Source of the DNA: Helicobacteraceae bacterium
GTDB lineage: Bacteria; Campylobacterota; Campylobacteria; Campylobacterales; Sulfurimonadaceae
Reading direction: 5' to 3'
Length of the DNA stretch: 8,869 nt
NCBI GenBank assembly: GCA_027084065.1
Contig: JALWLR010000311.1
Coordinates: 1 to 8,869 of the forward strand
Shown here: piece by piece, positions 1 through 5,979 of the stretch
Layout of the letters: each line of letters starts with the position of its first letter
Numbering within the stretch: the stretch's first letter is position 1
Translations under genes and position numbers: made by a program
Notes under the pieces: model-generated
What the model was told of the DNA's origin: nothing
Databases searched by the model: none
Seen by the model: only the letters and a program-made list of their open reading frames with translations

Positions 1-321
1 AAGTATCCAGAAAAAAAGTAGGGTAAACGCTCCTTGTAAAAAGAGTGTCAAATGTTTGTGCTGCCCCAAAACCATAGCCGCAAAATAGATACCTAAAACG
101 ACAAACGCCAAGTTCAAAGGACCACTCAGTGCTGCAACTGCCTTGTCATCTACTTCGGTTTTTGTCTTTCCGACAAAAAGCTCGATACTTTTGACAATGG
201 AGACGGTAAAAATCTTTCTTACAATCAAAAAGAAGAGAAAAACGGCAAGTGCCAGACCTATCTTCGACAAAGGGGTATTTAAAAATGTATAATTGAGCAG
301 TTCTTGGAAGTTTTGCGGCAT
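1..321 (-). CDS. MscS-family mechanosensitive ion channel, N-terminal part (runs off the window)
   Basis: The first 107 residues are visible, reading from an ATG at 321-319 to the window edge with no stop. The start is supported by an AGGA Shine-Dalgarno at 331-328, six bases upstream. The protein opens MPQNFQELLNYTF. A hydrophobic helix follows at about residues 22-36 (IGLALAVFLFFLIVRK), then a charged linker with KTKTEVDDKAVAALSGP (about 53-69), then a second helix (about 70-84) and a third near 93-107. The pattern of a TM helix, then '(T)xVDDxxxxALSGPL' and another TM helix is what I know from MscS-like channels of this phylum, which open under membrane tension to release solutes during hypo-osmotic shock. 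The pore helix TM3 and the cytoplasmic beta domain, which would settle the family, lie outside the window. It follows acnB by 88 bp with a hairpin between, so it is probably transcribed separately. Some other multi-helix membrane protein remains possible. Confidence 0.72.
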   Translation of the reverse strand, partial: MPQNFQELLNYTFLNTPLSKIGLALAVFLFFLIVRKIFTVSIVKSIELFVGKTKTEVDDKAVAALSGPLNLAFVVLGIYFAAMVLGQHKHLTLFLQGAFTLLFFWIL

Positions 322-343
322 TGCCAATCCTTTTTTAGAAAAG

Positions 344-349
344 AATATA
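344..349 (-). promoter_or_regulatory. Possible -10 box for the MscS-like gene
   Basis: On the minus strand the sequence GCTATATTC holds TATATT, 22 bases before the ATG at 321. It lies between the acnB terminator hairpin and the channel gene, where a new promoter is expected. There is no recognisable -35 box at the usual distance. Vegetative promoters in this phylum often lack a conserved -35, so this is only weak support. Confidence 0.35.
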
Positions 350-370
350 GCATGAATTCTCTATAATGGA

Positions 371-402
371 GATAAAATCCAAAGAGAAGAGTCTCTTTGG
401 AT
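371..402 (-). terminator. Rho-independent terminator of acnB
   Basis: A perfect inverted repeat occupies 377-402: an 11-bp stem (ATCCAAAGAGA paired with TCTCTTTGGAT) closed by a 4-base loop. It begins seven bases after the acnB stop codon. On the minus strand the stem is followed by TTTATC, a short and imperfect U tract. Position and stem quality make termination of acnB the natural reading, though efficiency may be modest. The plus-strand side has no T run, so I do not call it bidirectional. Confidence 0.7.
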
Positions 403-409
403 AGAAAAA

Positions 410-2971
410 CTACTGAAGTTTTGGAAGTTTGAAATCCGGGATTTCGTTGAAGTTAAGATAGCGGTAAATGTTATCTTCTTTACCTTCGATCTTTTTGACA
501 ATATTGAGATACTCCTCTTTTGTAGGAAGGTATCCAAGCATTGCACAAACAGCTGCAAGTTCTGCCGAACCGAGGTAAACTTTGGCATCTTTACCGAGTC
601 TGTTATCGAAGTTTCTCGTACTTGTAGAGAAAACGACCGCACCATCTTTTACACGTGCCTGGTTACCCATACACAGTGAGCATCCCGGTACTTCCGTTCT
701 TGCACCTGCCGCTCCGTAAATTGCGTAGTATCCCTCTTCGGTAAGCTCCTGCTCATCCATGCGTGTAGGAGGACATACCCATAGTCTGGTAGGAACGCTA
801 CCCTCTCCTTTAAGAACTTCGCCAAGTGCACGGTAGTGTCCGATATTGGTCATACATGAACCGACAAAAACTTCATCGATAATATGCGGACGTTTTGGAT
901 CTGCAAGTACTTCTGTCAATGTTGCAACATCATCCGGATCATTTGGACATGCAAGAATAGGCTCTTTGATTTCATCAAGGTCTATCTCGATAACTGCAGC
1001 ATACTCTGCATCTTCATCACGTTTCATAAGTTCCGGATTTTCAAGCCACTCTTCCATACGCTTGATACGTCTTTCCAATGTTCTATGATCTTCATAACCA
1101 GCTTCAATCATAGCTTTGAGAAGCTCGATGTTGGATTTTAGGTACTCGATTACAGGCTCTTTGTCAAGATGAACCGTACAAGCCGCCGCACTTCTTTCCG
1201 CACTAGCATCTGCAAGTTCAAACGCCTGCTCGACTTTTAGATTGGGAAGCCCTTCGATCTCAAGAATACGTCCGGCAAAGATGTTCTTTTTACCTTTCTT
1301 CTCAACTGTCAAAAGCCCCTCTTGAATAGCTTTGTAAGGGATGGCGTTGACAAGGTCACGAAGCGTCACACCCGGCTGCATTTTTCCTTTGAACTTAACA
1401 AGAACGGACTCAGGCATAGTTAGCGGCATAGAACCTGTTACTGCTGCAAACGCAACGATTCCAGAACCACCCGGGAATGAAATCCCAATAGGGAATCTCG
1501 TATGAGAATCCGCACCCGTTCCTACCGTATCCGGTAGACACATTCTGTTAAGCCATGAGTGAATGACACCATCGCCTGGGCGGAGTGCTACACCGCTTCT
1601 TTGAGAGATAAACTCAGGAAGTGTATGGTGCATCTTGACATCTGTCGGTTTTGGATATGCCGCAGTATGACAAAATGACTGAAGAACAAGGTCGGCGTTA
1701 AAACCAAGTGCTGCAAGCTCTTTGATCTCATCTCTTGTCATTGGTCCTGTTGTATCCTGGCTACCTACCGTTGTCATTACAGGCTCAACATACATACCTG
1801 GTCTGACACCTTCCATACCACATGCCTTACCGACCATTTTTTGCGCAAGAGTATACCCTTTGCCTGTATCTTCAGGTTGCTCAGGGCGAAGGAAAATATC
1901 ATCTTCTCCAAGACCGAGTACTTGTCTTGCTTTTGTAGTAAGACCTCTACCGATAATAAGTGGAATACGTCCACCTGCTCTTACTTCATCTGTAATTGTA
2001 TTTGGTTTGAGTTTGAACGTTGCAACAACTTCTCCATCTTTTTCCACTTTACCTTCATATGGATACAAGTCGATTACATCGCCCATTTCCAATTTAGTAA
2101 CGTCAAGCTCTATAGGAAGCGCTCCGGAGTCCTCTGCAGTAGCAAAGAAGATAGGTGCGATAATACCGCCGAGAATATATCCTCCCGTTCTTTTGTTAGG
2201 AACACCCGGAATATCCTCGCCAAGGTGCCACTGAACGGAGTTGATACCGGATTTTCTCGAACTTCCCGTACCGACAACATCACCAACATATGCAACAGGA
2301 TGCCCTTTTTTCTTCAGCTCTTCGATAGTACCGATAGGGTCATCCATTTTTGCTTGAAGCATAGAGAGTGCATGTAGAGGAATATCACTTCGGCTCCACG
2401 CTTCACTTGCTGGAGAAAGGTCATCCGTATTTGTCTCGCCGGGAACTTTAAAGACTGTAAGCGTAATCTTCTCAGGAAGAGGCTTTTTGTCTTTGAACCA
2501 GTCGGCATTCGCCCATGAAGCAAGAACAAGCTTCGCCGCTTCATTTCCTTCTTTATACAGCTCTTCTACATCGTTAAATGCATCATAAACAAGAAGTGTA
2601 TGGCTAAGTGCTTTAACTGCAGCTTCAACAACGGTTGGATTCTCAGACTTGAGCGCATCTATAAGAGGTTTGACATTGTAGCCCCCAAGCATCATACCAA
2701 GCATCTCAACCGCTCTTTCAGGGCTGATAGCATCAACTTTTACCTTTCCTTGAACGATGTCATTCAAAAATGCCGCTTTGACATAGGCAGCGTCATCAAC
2801 ACCGGGCGGTACTCTGTTCTCAAGAAGATAGAGATTCTCTTCCATATCTCCTTCATTGTTCTTGATCATCTCGATCAACTCTACCGTCCACTCTGGAGAA
2901 AGAGGAAGTGGTGGAATACCAAGTTTCGCTCTCTCTTCTACATGTTTTTTATACTCGTCCATAAATGCCAT
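410..2971 (-). CDS. acnB: Aconitate hydratase B (bifunctional aconitase / 2-methylisocitrate dehydratase family)
   Basis: Cytosolic [4Fe-4S] enzyme that interconverts citrate and isocitrate via cis-aconitate in the TCA cycle. In autotrophic Campylobacterota the same enzyme serves the reductive TCA cycle. At 853 residues it is close to E. coli AcnB (865). The AcnB domain order is visible: an N-terminal HEAT-like domain (about 1-160) with the hallmark NRVPPGVDDAAYVKA (52-66); the swivelling domain 4 (about 165-370) with GETNTDDLSPAS (178-189) and GTGSSRKSGINS (234-245); then catalytic domains 1-3, with the ADSHTRFP motif at 487-494. The three cluster ligands are Cys706 (VGSCMTNIG) and Cys764/Cys767 (PGCSLCMGN), so the enzyme looks intact. 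The start was chosen at MAFMDEY because AGGA lies at 2982-2979, seven bases upstream; the second ATG three codons later has no such signal. The gene has its own TATAAT promoter upstream and a hairpin downstream, so it looks monocistronic. AcnB proteins elsewhere can bind mRNA when the cluster is lost; nothing here tests that. Confidence 0.97.
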   Translation of the reverse strand: MAFMDEYKKHVEERAKLGIPPLPLSPEWTVELIEMIKNNEGDMEENLYLLENRVPPGVDDAAYVKAAFLNDIVQGKVKVDAISPERAVEMLGMMLGGYNVKPLIDALKSENPTVVEAAVKALSHTLLVYDAFNDVEELYKEGNEAAKLVLASWANADWFKDKKPLPEKITLTVFKVPGETNTDDLSPASEAWSRSDIPLHALSMLQAKMDDPIGTIEELKKKGHPVAYVGDVVGTGSSRKSGINSVQWHLGEDIPGVPNKRTGGYILGGIIAPIFFATAEDSGALPIELDVTKLEMGDVIDLYPYEGKVEKDGEVVATFKLKPNTITDEVRAGGRIPLIIGRGLTTKARQVLGLGEDDIFLRPEQPEDTGKGYTLAQKMVGKACGMEGVRPGMYVEPVMTTVGSQDTTGPMTRDEIKELAALGFNADLVLQSFCHTAAYPKPTDVKMHHTLPEFISQRSGVALRPGDGVIHSWLNRMCLPDTVGTGADSHTRFPIGISFPGGSGIVAFAAVTGSMPLTMPESVLVKFKGKMQPGVTLRDLVNAIPYKAIQEGLLTVEKKGKKNIFAGRILEIEGLPNLKVEQAFELADASAERSAAACTVHLDKEPVIEYLKSNIELLKAMIEAGYEDHRTLERRIKRMEEWLENPELMKRDEDAEYAAVIEIDLDEIKEPILACPNDPDDVATLTEVLADPKRPHIIDEVFVGSCMTNIGHYRALGEVLKGEGSVPTRLWVCPPTRMDEQELTEEGYYAIYGAAGARTEVPGCSLCMGNQARVKDGAVVFSTSTRNFDNRLGKDAKVYLGSAELAAVCAMLGYLPTKEEYLNIVKKIEGKEDNIYRYLNFNEIPDFKLPKLQ

Positions 2972-3004
2972 AGCATAGTCCTGTGTATTGAAATAGTTTG
3001 GATG

Positions 3005-3033
3005 ATTATATCCAATTTAGTAAACGAAAGAGA
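3005..3033 (-). promoter_or_regulatory. Vegetative promoter of acnB
   Basis: A perfect TATAAT lies at 3010-3005 on the minus strand, inside GGATATAATCATCC and 33 bases before the acnB ATG, which predicts a leader of about 25-30 nucleotides. At 17 bases upstream the hexamer is TCTCTT (3033-3028), a poor -35. The region between is T-rich (TTTCGTTTACTAAATT), as is typical of sigma-70 promoters in this phylum. Confidence 0.62.
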
Positions 3034-3039
3034 CTGCAT

Positions 3040-3054
3040 GTAACGATAGGTAAC
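3040..3054 (-). repeat. 10-bp-period direct repeat upstream of the acnB promoter
   Basis: The minus strand reads GTTACCTATCGTTAC, which is two GTTAC pentamers exactly one helical turn apart. With transcription starting near 2998 it would sit at about -42 to -56, a normal place for an activator or repressor. A third GTTAC occurs at 3096-3092. Five-base repeats are short enough to be chance, so regulatory function is inference only. Confidence 0.25.
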
Positions 3055-3112
3055 AAGTTGAAGAGTTAAAATTTTAAAGTTGTTTATTTTCGTAACACAA
3101 ACAAGAAGTTAT

Positions 3113-3131
3113 GGACACCGCTAAAGTGTCC
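3113..3131 (-). terminator. Weak hairpin after the four-helix membrane protein gene
   Basis: A 6-bp inverted repeat GGACAC/GTGTCC with a 7-base loop lies five bases beyond the stop codon at 3136. No U tract follows on the minus strand (ATAACTTCTTG), so intrinsic termination would be inefficient. It may instead be a 3'-end stabilising stem or chance. Confidence 0.3.
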
Positions 3132-3135
3132 TAAC

Positions 3136-3552
3136 CTATACAAAAAACATGAATTGAGAAAGGAAGATGATAATAACGACAATTATAAAAGGAAATCGGT
3201 GACTTTTAAAAACCAAAGGTTGTATACCGAAAAAAACCTGTAATACACCGCGAAGACCGAGCCAACCACCTAAAAACGCCTTTATGAGCAGTACTTTTTG
3301 AAAGTTACTCAAACCATCCTCGCCGATAGAGCCGAAATTATAGTAAAAGAGAACACTTCCTGATAAAACGGCAACAATCAGCGCTTTTGGAACGACCTTT
3401 CGAACATATTTCATAAACTGCTCTCTAGCTTTTGGATACTCATCGCCGAGATCTTTTTGCATTCTGGAGCAGAAAAGATTATCTGTAAAGAGAAAACCGC
3501 CGTAAATGAAAACGGAAAATATATGGATGAGATGCACTGTAAAATAGATCAT
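3136..3552 (-). CDS. Small four-helix integral membrane protein, CopD/HemJ-like topology, function unknown
   Basis: A 138-residue inner-membrane protein with four clear hydrophobic segments: about 2-23, 53-72, 86-110 and 119-138. It ends in the last helix (FIIVVIIIFLSQFMFFV) with no cytoplasmic tail. TM1 reads VHLIHIFSVFIYGGFLF, with two histidines three residues apart (His7, His10) followed by a Gly-Gly. That resembles the first helix of the CopD, HemJ and related small membrane families, where a His in this helix can ligate haem or copper. A basic, charged loop (about 29-54) lies between TM1 and TM2. Start support: AGGG at 3563-3560, seven bases upstream of the ATG, with a TATAAT further upstream. 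It sits between ftsK and acnB with independent-looking signals on both sides, so the neighbours say little about its job. I cannot assign a substrate; the family resemblance rests on one helix and overall topology. Confidence 0.85.
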   Translation of the reverse strand: MIYFTVHLIHIFSVFIYGGFLFTDNLFCSRMQKDLGDEYPKAREQFMKYVRKVVPKALIVAVLSGSVLFYYNFGSIGEDGLSNFQKVLLIKAFLGGWLGLRGVLQVFFGIQPLVFKSHRFPFIIVVIIIFLSQFMFFV

Positions 3553-3582
3553 TAAAAAGCCCTACAATAAAAATTCCATAGA

Positions 3583-3588
3583 ATTATA
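3583..3588 (-). promoter_or_regulatory. -10 box (TATAAT) for the four-helix membrane protein gene
   Basis: The minus strand reads CACTATAATTC, with TATAAT 31 bases before the ATG at 3552, giving a leader of about 24 nucleotides. Upstream is a T-rich stretch (TTTATTTTCTTCTC) rather than a clear -35. This suggests the gene need not rely on read-through from ftsK. Confidence 0.55.
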
Positions 3589-3616
3589 GTGAAAATAGTT
3601 GAGAAGAAAATAAACA

Positions 3617-3637
3617 CTACATGCAAAAGCTACATGC
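3617..3637 (-). repeat. Tandem 13-bp direct repeat between ftsK and the membrane protein gene
   Basis: On the minus strand, GCATGTAGCTTTT is followed at once by GCATGTAGTGTTT, identical at 11 of 13 positions with the 8-bp core GCATGTAG exact in both. The cores are 3637-3630 and 3624-3617. Relative to the TATAAT at 3588-3583 they lie at about -41 to -61. They also fall just after the ftsK stop. A transcription-factor site is possible; a chance duplication is the alternative. Confidence 0.4.
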
Positions 3638-3651
3638 AGATTGAGAAACGA

Positions 3652-5910
3652 CTATACAAGTATTTCCCGTACACCCTTTGCATTTGGAGCAGAGAGAATT
3701 CCCTCTTGTTCCAGCTGCTCTATTACCCTTGCGGAACGGTTGTAGCCTATTTGCAGTTTGCGTTGCAAATAGGAGATAGATGTTTTTCGCTCAGTAAGAA
3801 CAATTTTTTTCGCCTCTTCAAAAAGAGGATCGAGCTCTTCAAACACTTCTCTGTCACTGCTGTTTTCTTCATTCTCTTCGACAAGAAAGCTTTTATCGTA
3901 GTTTGGTTCTCTTTGACTTTTGAGAAATTCGACAATCTTTTCAATCTCCTCTTCACTGCTCCATGGAGCATGCAAGCGCACAAGTCCGGTTGCGCCGGGA
4001 GGGGTAAAGAGCATATCGCCACGCCCAAGAAGACTCTCTGCACCCTGTTGATCCAAAATAATTTTACTGTCAATTTTTTGCCCTACTCTATAACTGATAC
4101 GGCTTGGGAGATTTGCTTTTATAAGTCCTGTTACGACATCCACACTCGGTCTTTGTGTTGCCACTATCAAATGTATGCCGCTTGCTCGCGCCATCTGTGC
4201 AAGTCGTGCTATGGAGTGTTCGACATCTTTGCCGCTTGTCATCATCAAATCTGATAACTCATCGATAATAACAACAATGTAAGGCAAAGGCTCCATCCCA
4301 TTTTTCTTCGCTTTTTCGTTGAAGTTTTCAATATTTTTCGTACGTGTATCACTCATTAGAGCATAACGTCGTTCCATCTCCGCTACCATATTGTTCAAAG
4401 CTACAACGGCTTGTTTTGGCTTTGTAATAACTGGTGTAAGCAAATGTGGAATGTCATTGTAGATGGAAAACTCAAGCATTTTTGGATCTATCATCAAAAG
4501 ACGAAGATTATCGGGGGAGTTTTTATAAAGCAGTGAAAGAATCATAGCGTTTATACCGACACTTTTCCCGCTCCCCGTTGTTCCGGCTATGAGCAGATGG
4601 GGCAGTTTTTTAAGATCGGTTACAAATGGTTTACCGACAATATCCTTTCCAAGTGCCATCGTAAGCGGTGATGCTGATTCCATAAAGAGCTTACTTTCTA
4701 AAATTTCACGCAAATAGATCGTCTCTCTTTTCTCATTCGGTATCTCAATGCCAACGACATCTTTACCCGGAATTGGGGCTTGAATCCTGATTGTCTCGGC
4801 TGAGAGTGCCATGGCAAGATCATCTTGCAAGTTGAGAATTTTGCTTACTTTTACATTTGCGGCAGGTTTGAACTCGAATGTCGAAACTATCGGACCTGTA
4901 TAGGTTCGAATAACATCGCCCTCTATTTTAAAATGTGAGAGCTTCTCTATAAGTTGCTGAATTTTATCGTCTATTTCACTTTCGTCGATAGAAATTTTCT
5001 TTTTATTTGGTTTTTCCAAAAAATCAAGCGGTGGAAGTTTAAAATTTTTGGGTTTTTCACTTTTGCCCTTCTCTATGGCTTCTAAAAGTTTTGTATTTTC
5101 TTCAAGCTCATCGACGATGAGTGTATTTTTTTGCTCTTTAATTTTTGATGCCAGTTTTACGATGTCTTGTTTTTTCTCTTTTTCACTGCTTCGTTCCAAA
5201 GAGCTCTTTGTTTTAGGTTCAACTTTGTCTACTTCTTCTATGAGAGGTTTTTGCTCTTTTTCGTTTTGCATGTAGAGATTCTCTTCAACATCAAAAGGAG
5301 GCGTATCTTTGTCTTCCTCCTCTTGGATTAACTCTTCTTGCAAAAATAGTTCATCCTTCTCATCTTGATTGATACTTCGCTCTTCTAAAGCTGCCTCTTG
5401 CTTTTTTTCTTTCTTCGGTAAAGGGGGCTCATAAGATTTTGGAGTGCTTTGCAATAAAAAAGAGAGTTTTTCTTTGAGATTTGTCAAAAGTTCATCTGTC
5501 GTTTGATCAAGTAAAATCACTATGGAAATCATAGTTATGACAAACAAAAACACCCACAGTCCAAATACTCCTATATAGGGTTGTAAAAATGCGACGAAAT
5601 CGTGAGCAAGTTTCCCCTGCATAGAACCATCTACCAAAAGTGCCTGTGCAAGCAATACAGAGAAAAAAAGCAATAAAGAAGCAATAGATATTTCTGCCGT
5701 TCTAAGTGTCAAATTTGAAGACTTATAAAGCTTGTAAAGAGGATAGAGCAGAACAAAAATGTAAACATAGGCGGCATATCCGAAATAGAGTCGGTTATAA
5801 GCTGCGAAAGATTTTCCAAAACTGCCGAAAATCCCGCTCTCTCCAAGTATATTTGCAAAACCGAAGTAGATAAAAAGTCCAAACAAAATTATAAATAGCG
5901 TATCTCTCAA
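3652..5910 (-). CDS. ftsK: FtsK/SpoIIIE-family DNA translocase
   Basis: Septum-anchored ATP-driven pump that moves chromosome termini to the correct daughter cell before division and in studied bacteria activates Xer recombination at dif. In its 752 residues, four hydrophobic segments occupy about 3-22, 42-62, 74-93 and 112-134. A long charged linker, rich in Glu and Lys, runs from about 156 to 310. The alpha/beta motor follows, with Walker A GTTGSGKS (443-450), DPKMLEFS (475-482), Walker B VVIIDELSDLM (546-556, Asp550-Glu551) and VATQRPSVDVVTGLIKAN (583-600). The winged-helix gamma domain closes the protein (about 686-752). The start is a TTG at 5910-5908: an in-frame TAA occurs upstream with no ATG or GTG between, the next internal Met (about residue 97) would remove the membrane anchor, and a weak GGG Shine-Dalgarno sits eight bases upstream. 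It follows flgL by 69 bp in the same direction. I recall the same flgL-ftsK order in Campylobacter jejuni, which suggests conserved synteny. Confidence 0.96.
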   Translation of the reverse strand: MRDTLFIILFGLFIYFGFANILGESGIFGSFGKSFAAYNRLYFGYAAYVYIFVLLYPLYKLYKSSNLTLRTAEISIASLLLFFSVLLAQALLVDGSMQGKLAHDFVAFLQPYIGVFGLWVFLFVITMISIVILLDQTTDELLTNLKEKLSFLLQSTPKSYEPPLPKKEKKQEAALEERSINQDEKDELFLQEELIQEEEDKDTPPFDVEENLYMQNEKEQKPLIEEVDKVEPKTKSSLERSSEKEKKQDIVKLASKIKEQKNTLIVDELEENTKLLEAIEKGKSEKPKNFKLPPLDFLEKPNKKKISIDESEIDDKIQQLIEKLSHFKIEGDVIRTYTGPIVSTFEFKPAANVKVSKILNLQDDLAMALSAETIRIQAPIPGKDVVGIEIPNEKRETIYLREILESKLFMESASPLTMALGKDIVGKPFVTDLKKLPHLLIAGTTGSGKSVGINAMILSLLYKNSPDNLRLLMIDPKMLEFSIYNDIPHLLTPVITKPKQAVVALNNMVAEMERRYALMSDTRTKNIENFNEKAKKNGMEPLPYIVVIIDELSDLMMTSGKDVEHSIARLAQMARASGIHLIVATQRPSVDVVTGLIKANLPSRISYRVGQKIDSKIILDQQGAESLLGRGDMLFTPPGATGLVRLHAPWSSEEEIEKIVEFLKSQREPNYDKSFLVEENEENSSDREVFEELDPLFEEAKKIVLTERKTSISYLQRKLQIGYNRSARVIEQLEQEGILSAPNAKGVREILV

Positions 5911-5936
5911 ATCTATATCCCGAAAATTTTTTTAAA

Positions 5937-5942
5937 AGTATA
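5937..5942 (-). promoter_or_regulatory. Possible -10 box for ftsK in the flgL-ftsK gap
   Basis: The minus strand reads CGATATACTTTTAAAAAAATTTTCGGG. TATACT lies 26 bases before the TTG start and matches five of six -10 positions. The nearest -35-like hexamer (TTGAAG, 5967-5962) is 19 bases upstream, longer than ideal. I see no terminator hairpin after flgL, so ftsK could also be reached by read-through. Confidence 0.4.
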
Positions 5943-5979
5943 TCGAAATTCTTTTTAGCCGCTTCAAAACATGACCATC

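Noticed and set aside
361..645. Minus-strand open frame of 94 codons overlapping the end of acnB
   Set aside because: It is out of frame with AcnB and runs through the acnB terminator hairpin, with no independent start signal.
1722..2377. Plus-strand open frames of 170 and 178 codons opposite acnB
   Set aside because: Both lie inside conserved aconitase coding sequence on the other strand. Their Ser/Pro-rich or Cys/Phe-rich products look like antisense reading of common codons.
2600..3043. Plus-strand open frame of 147 codons covering the acnB start and promoter
   Set aside because: It has no homology I recognise and no ribosome site, and it overlaps the HEAT-like domain of AcnB, which is certainly coding on the minus strand.
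3589..4254. Plus-strand open frame of 221 codons opposite the 3' end of ftsK
   Set aside because: It overlaps the conserved FtsK motor and gamma domain, is rich in Cys, Phe and Ser with no recognisable motif, and has no ribosome site. It is a shadow of the real gene.
5911..5979. Possible terminator between flgL and ftsK
   Set aside because: The A/T tracts (AAAAAAATTTT) are not preceded by a GC-containing stem, so there is no supportable hairpin.
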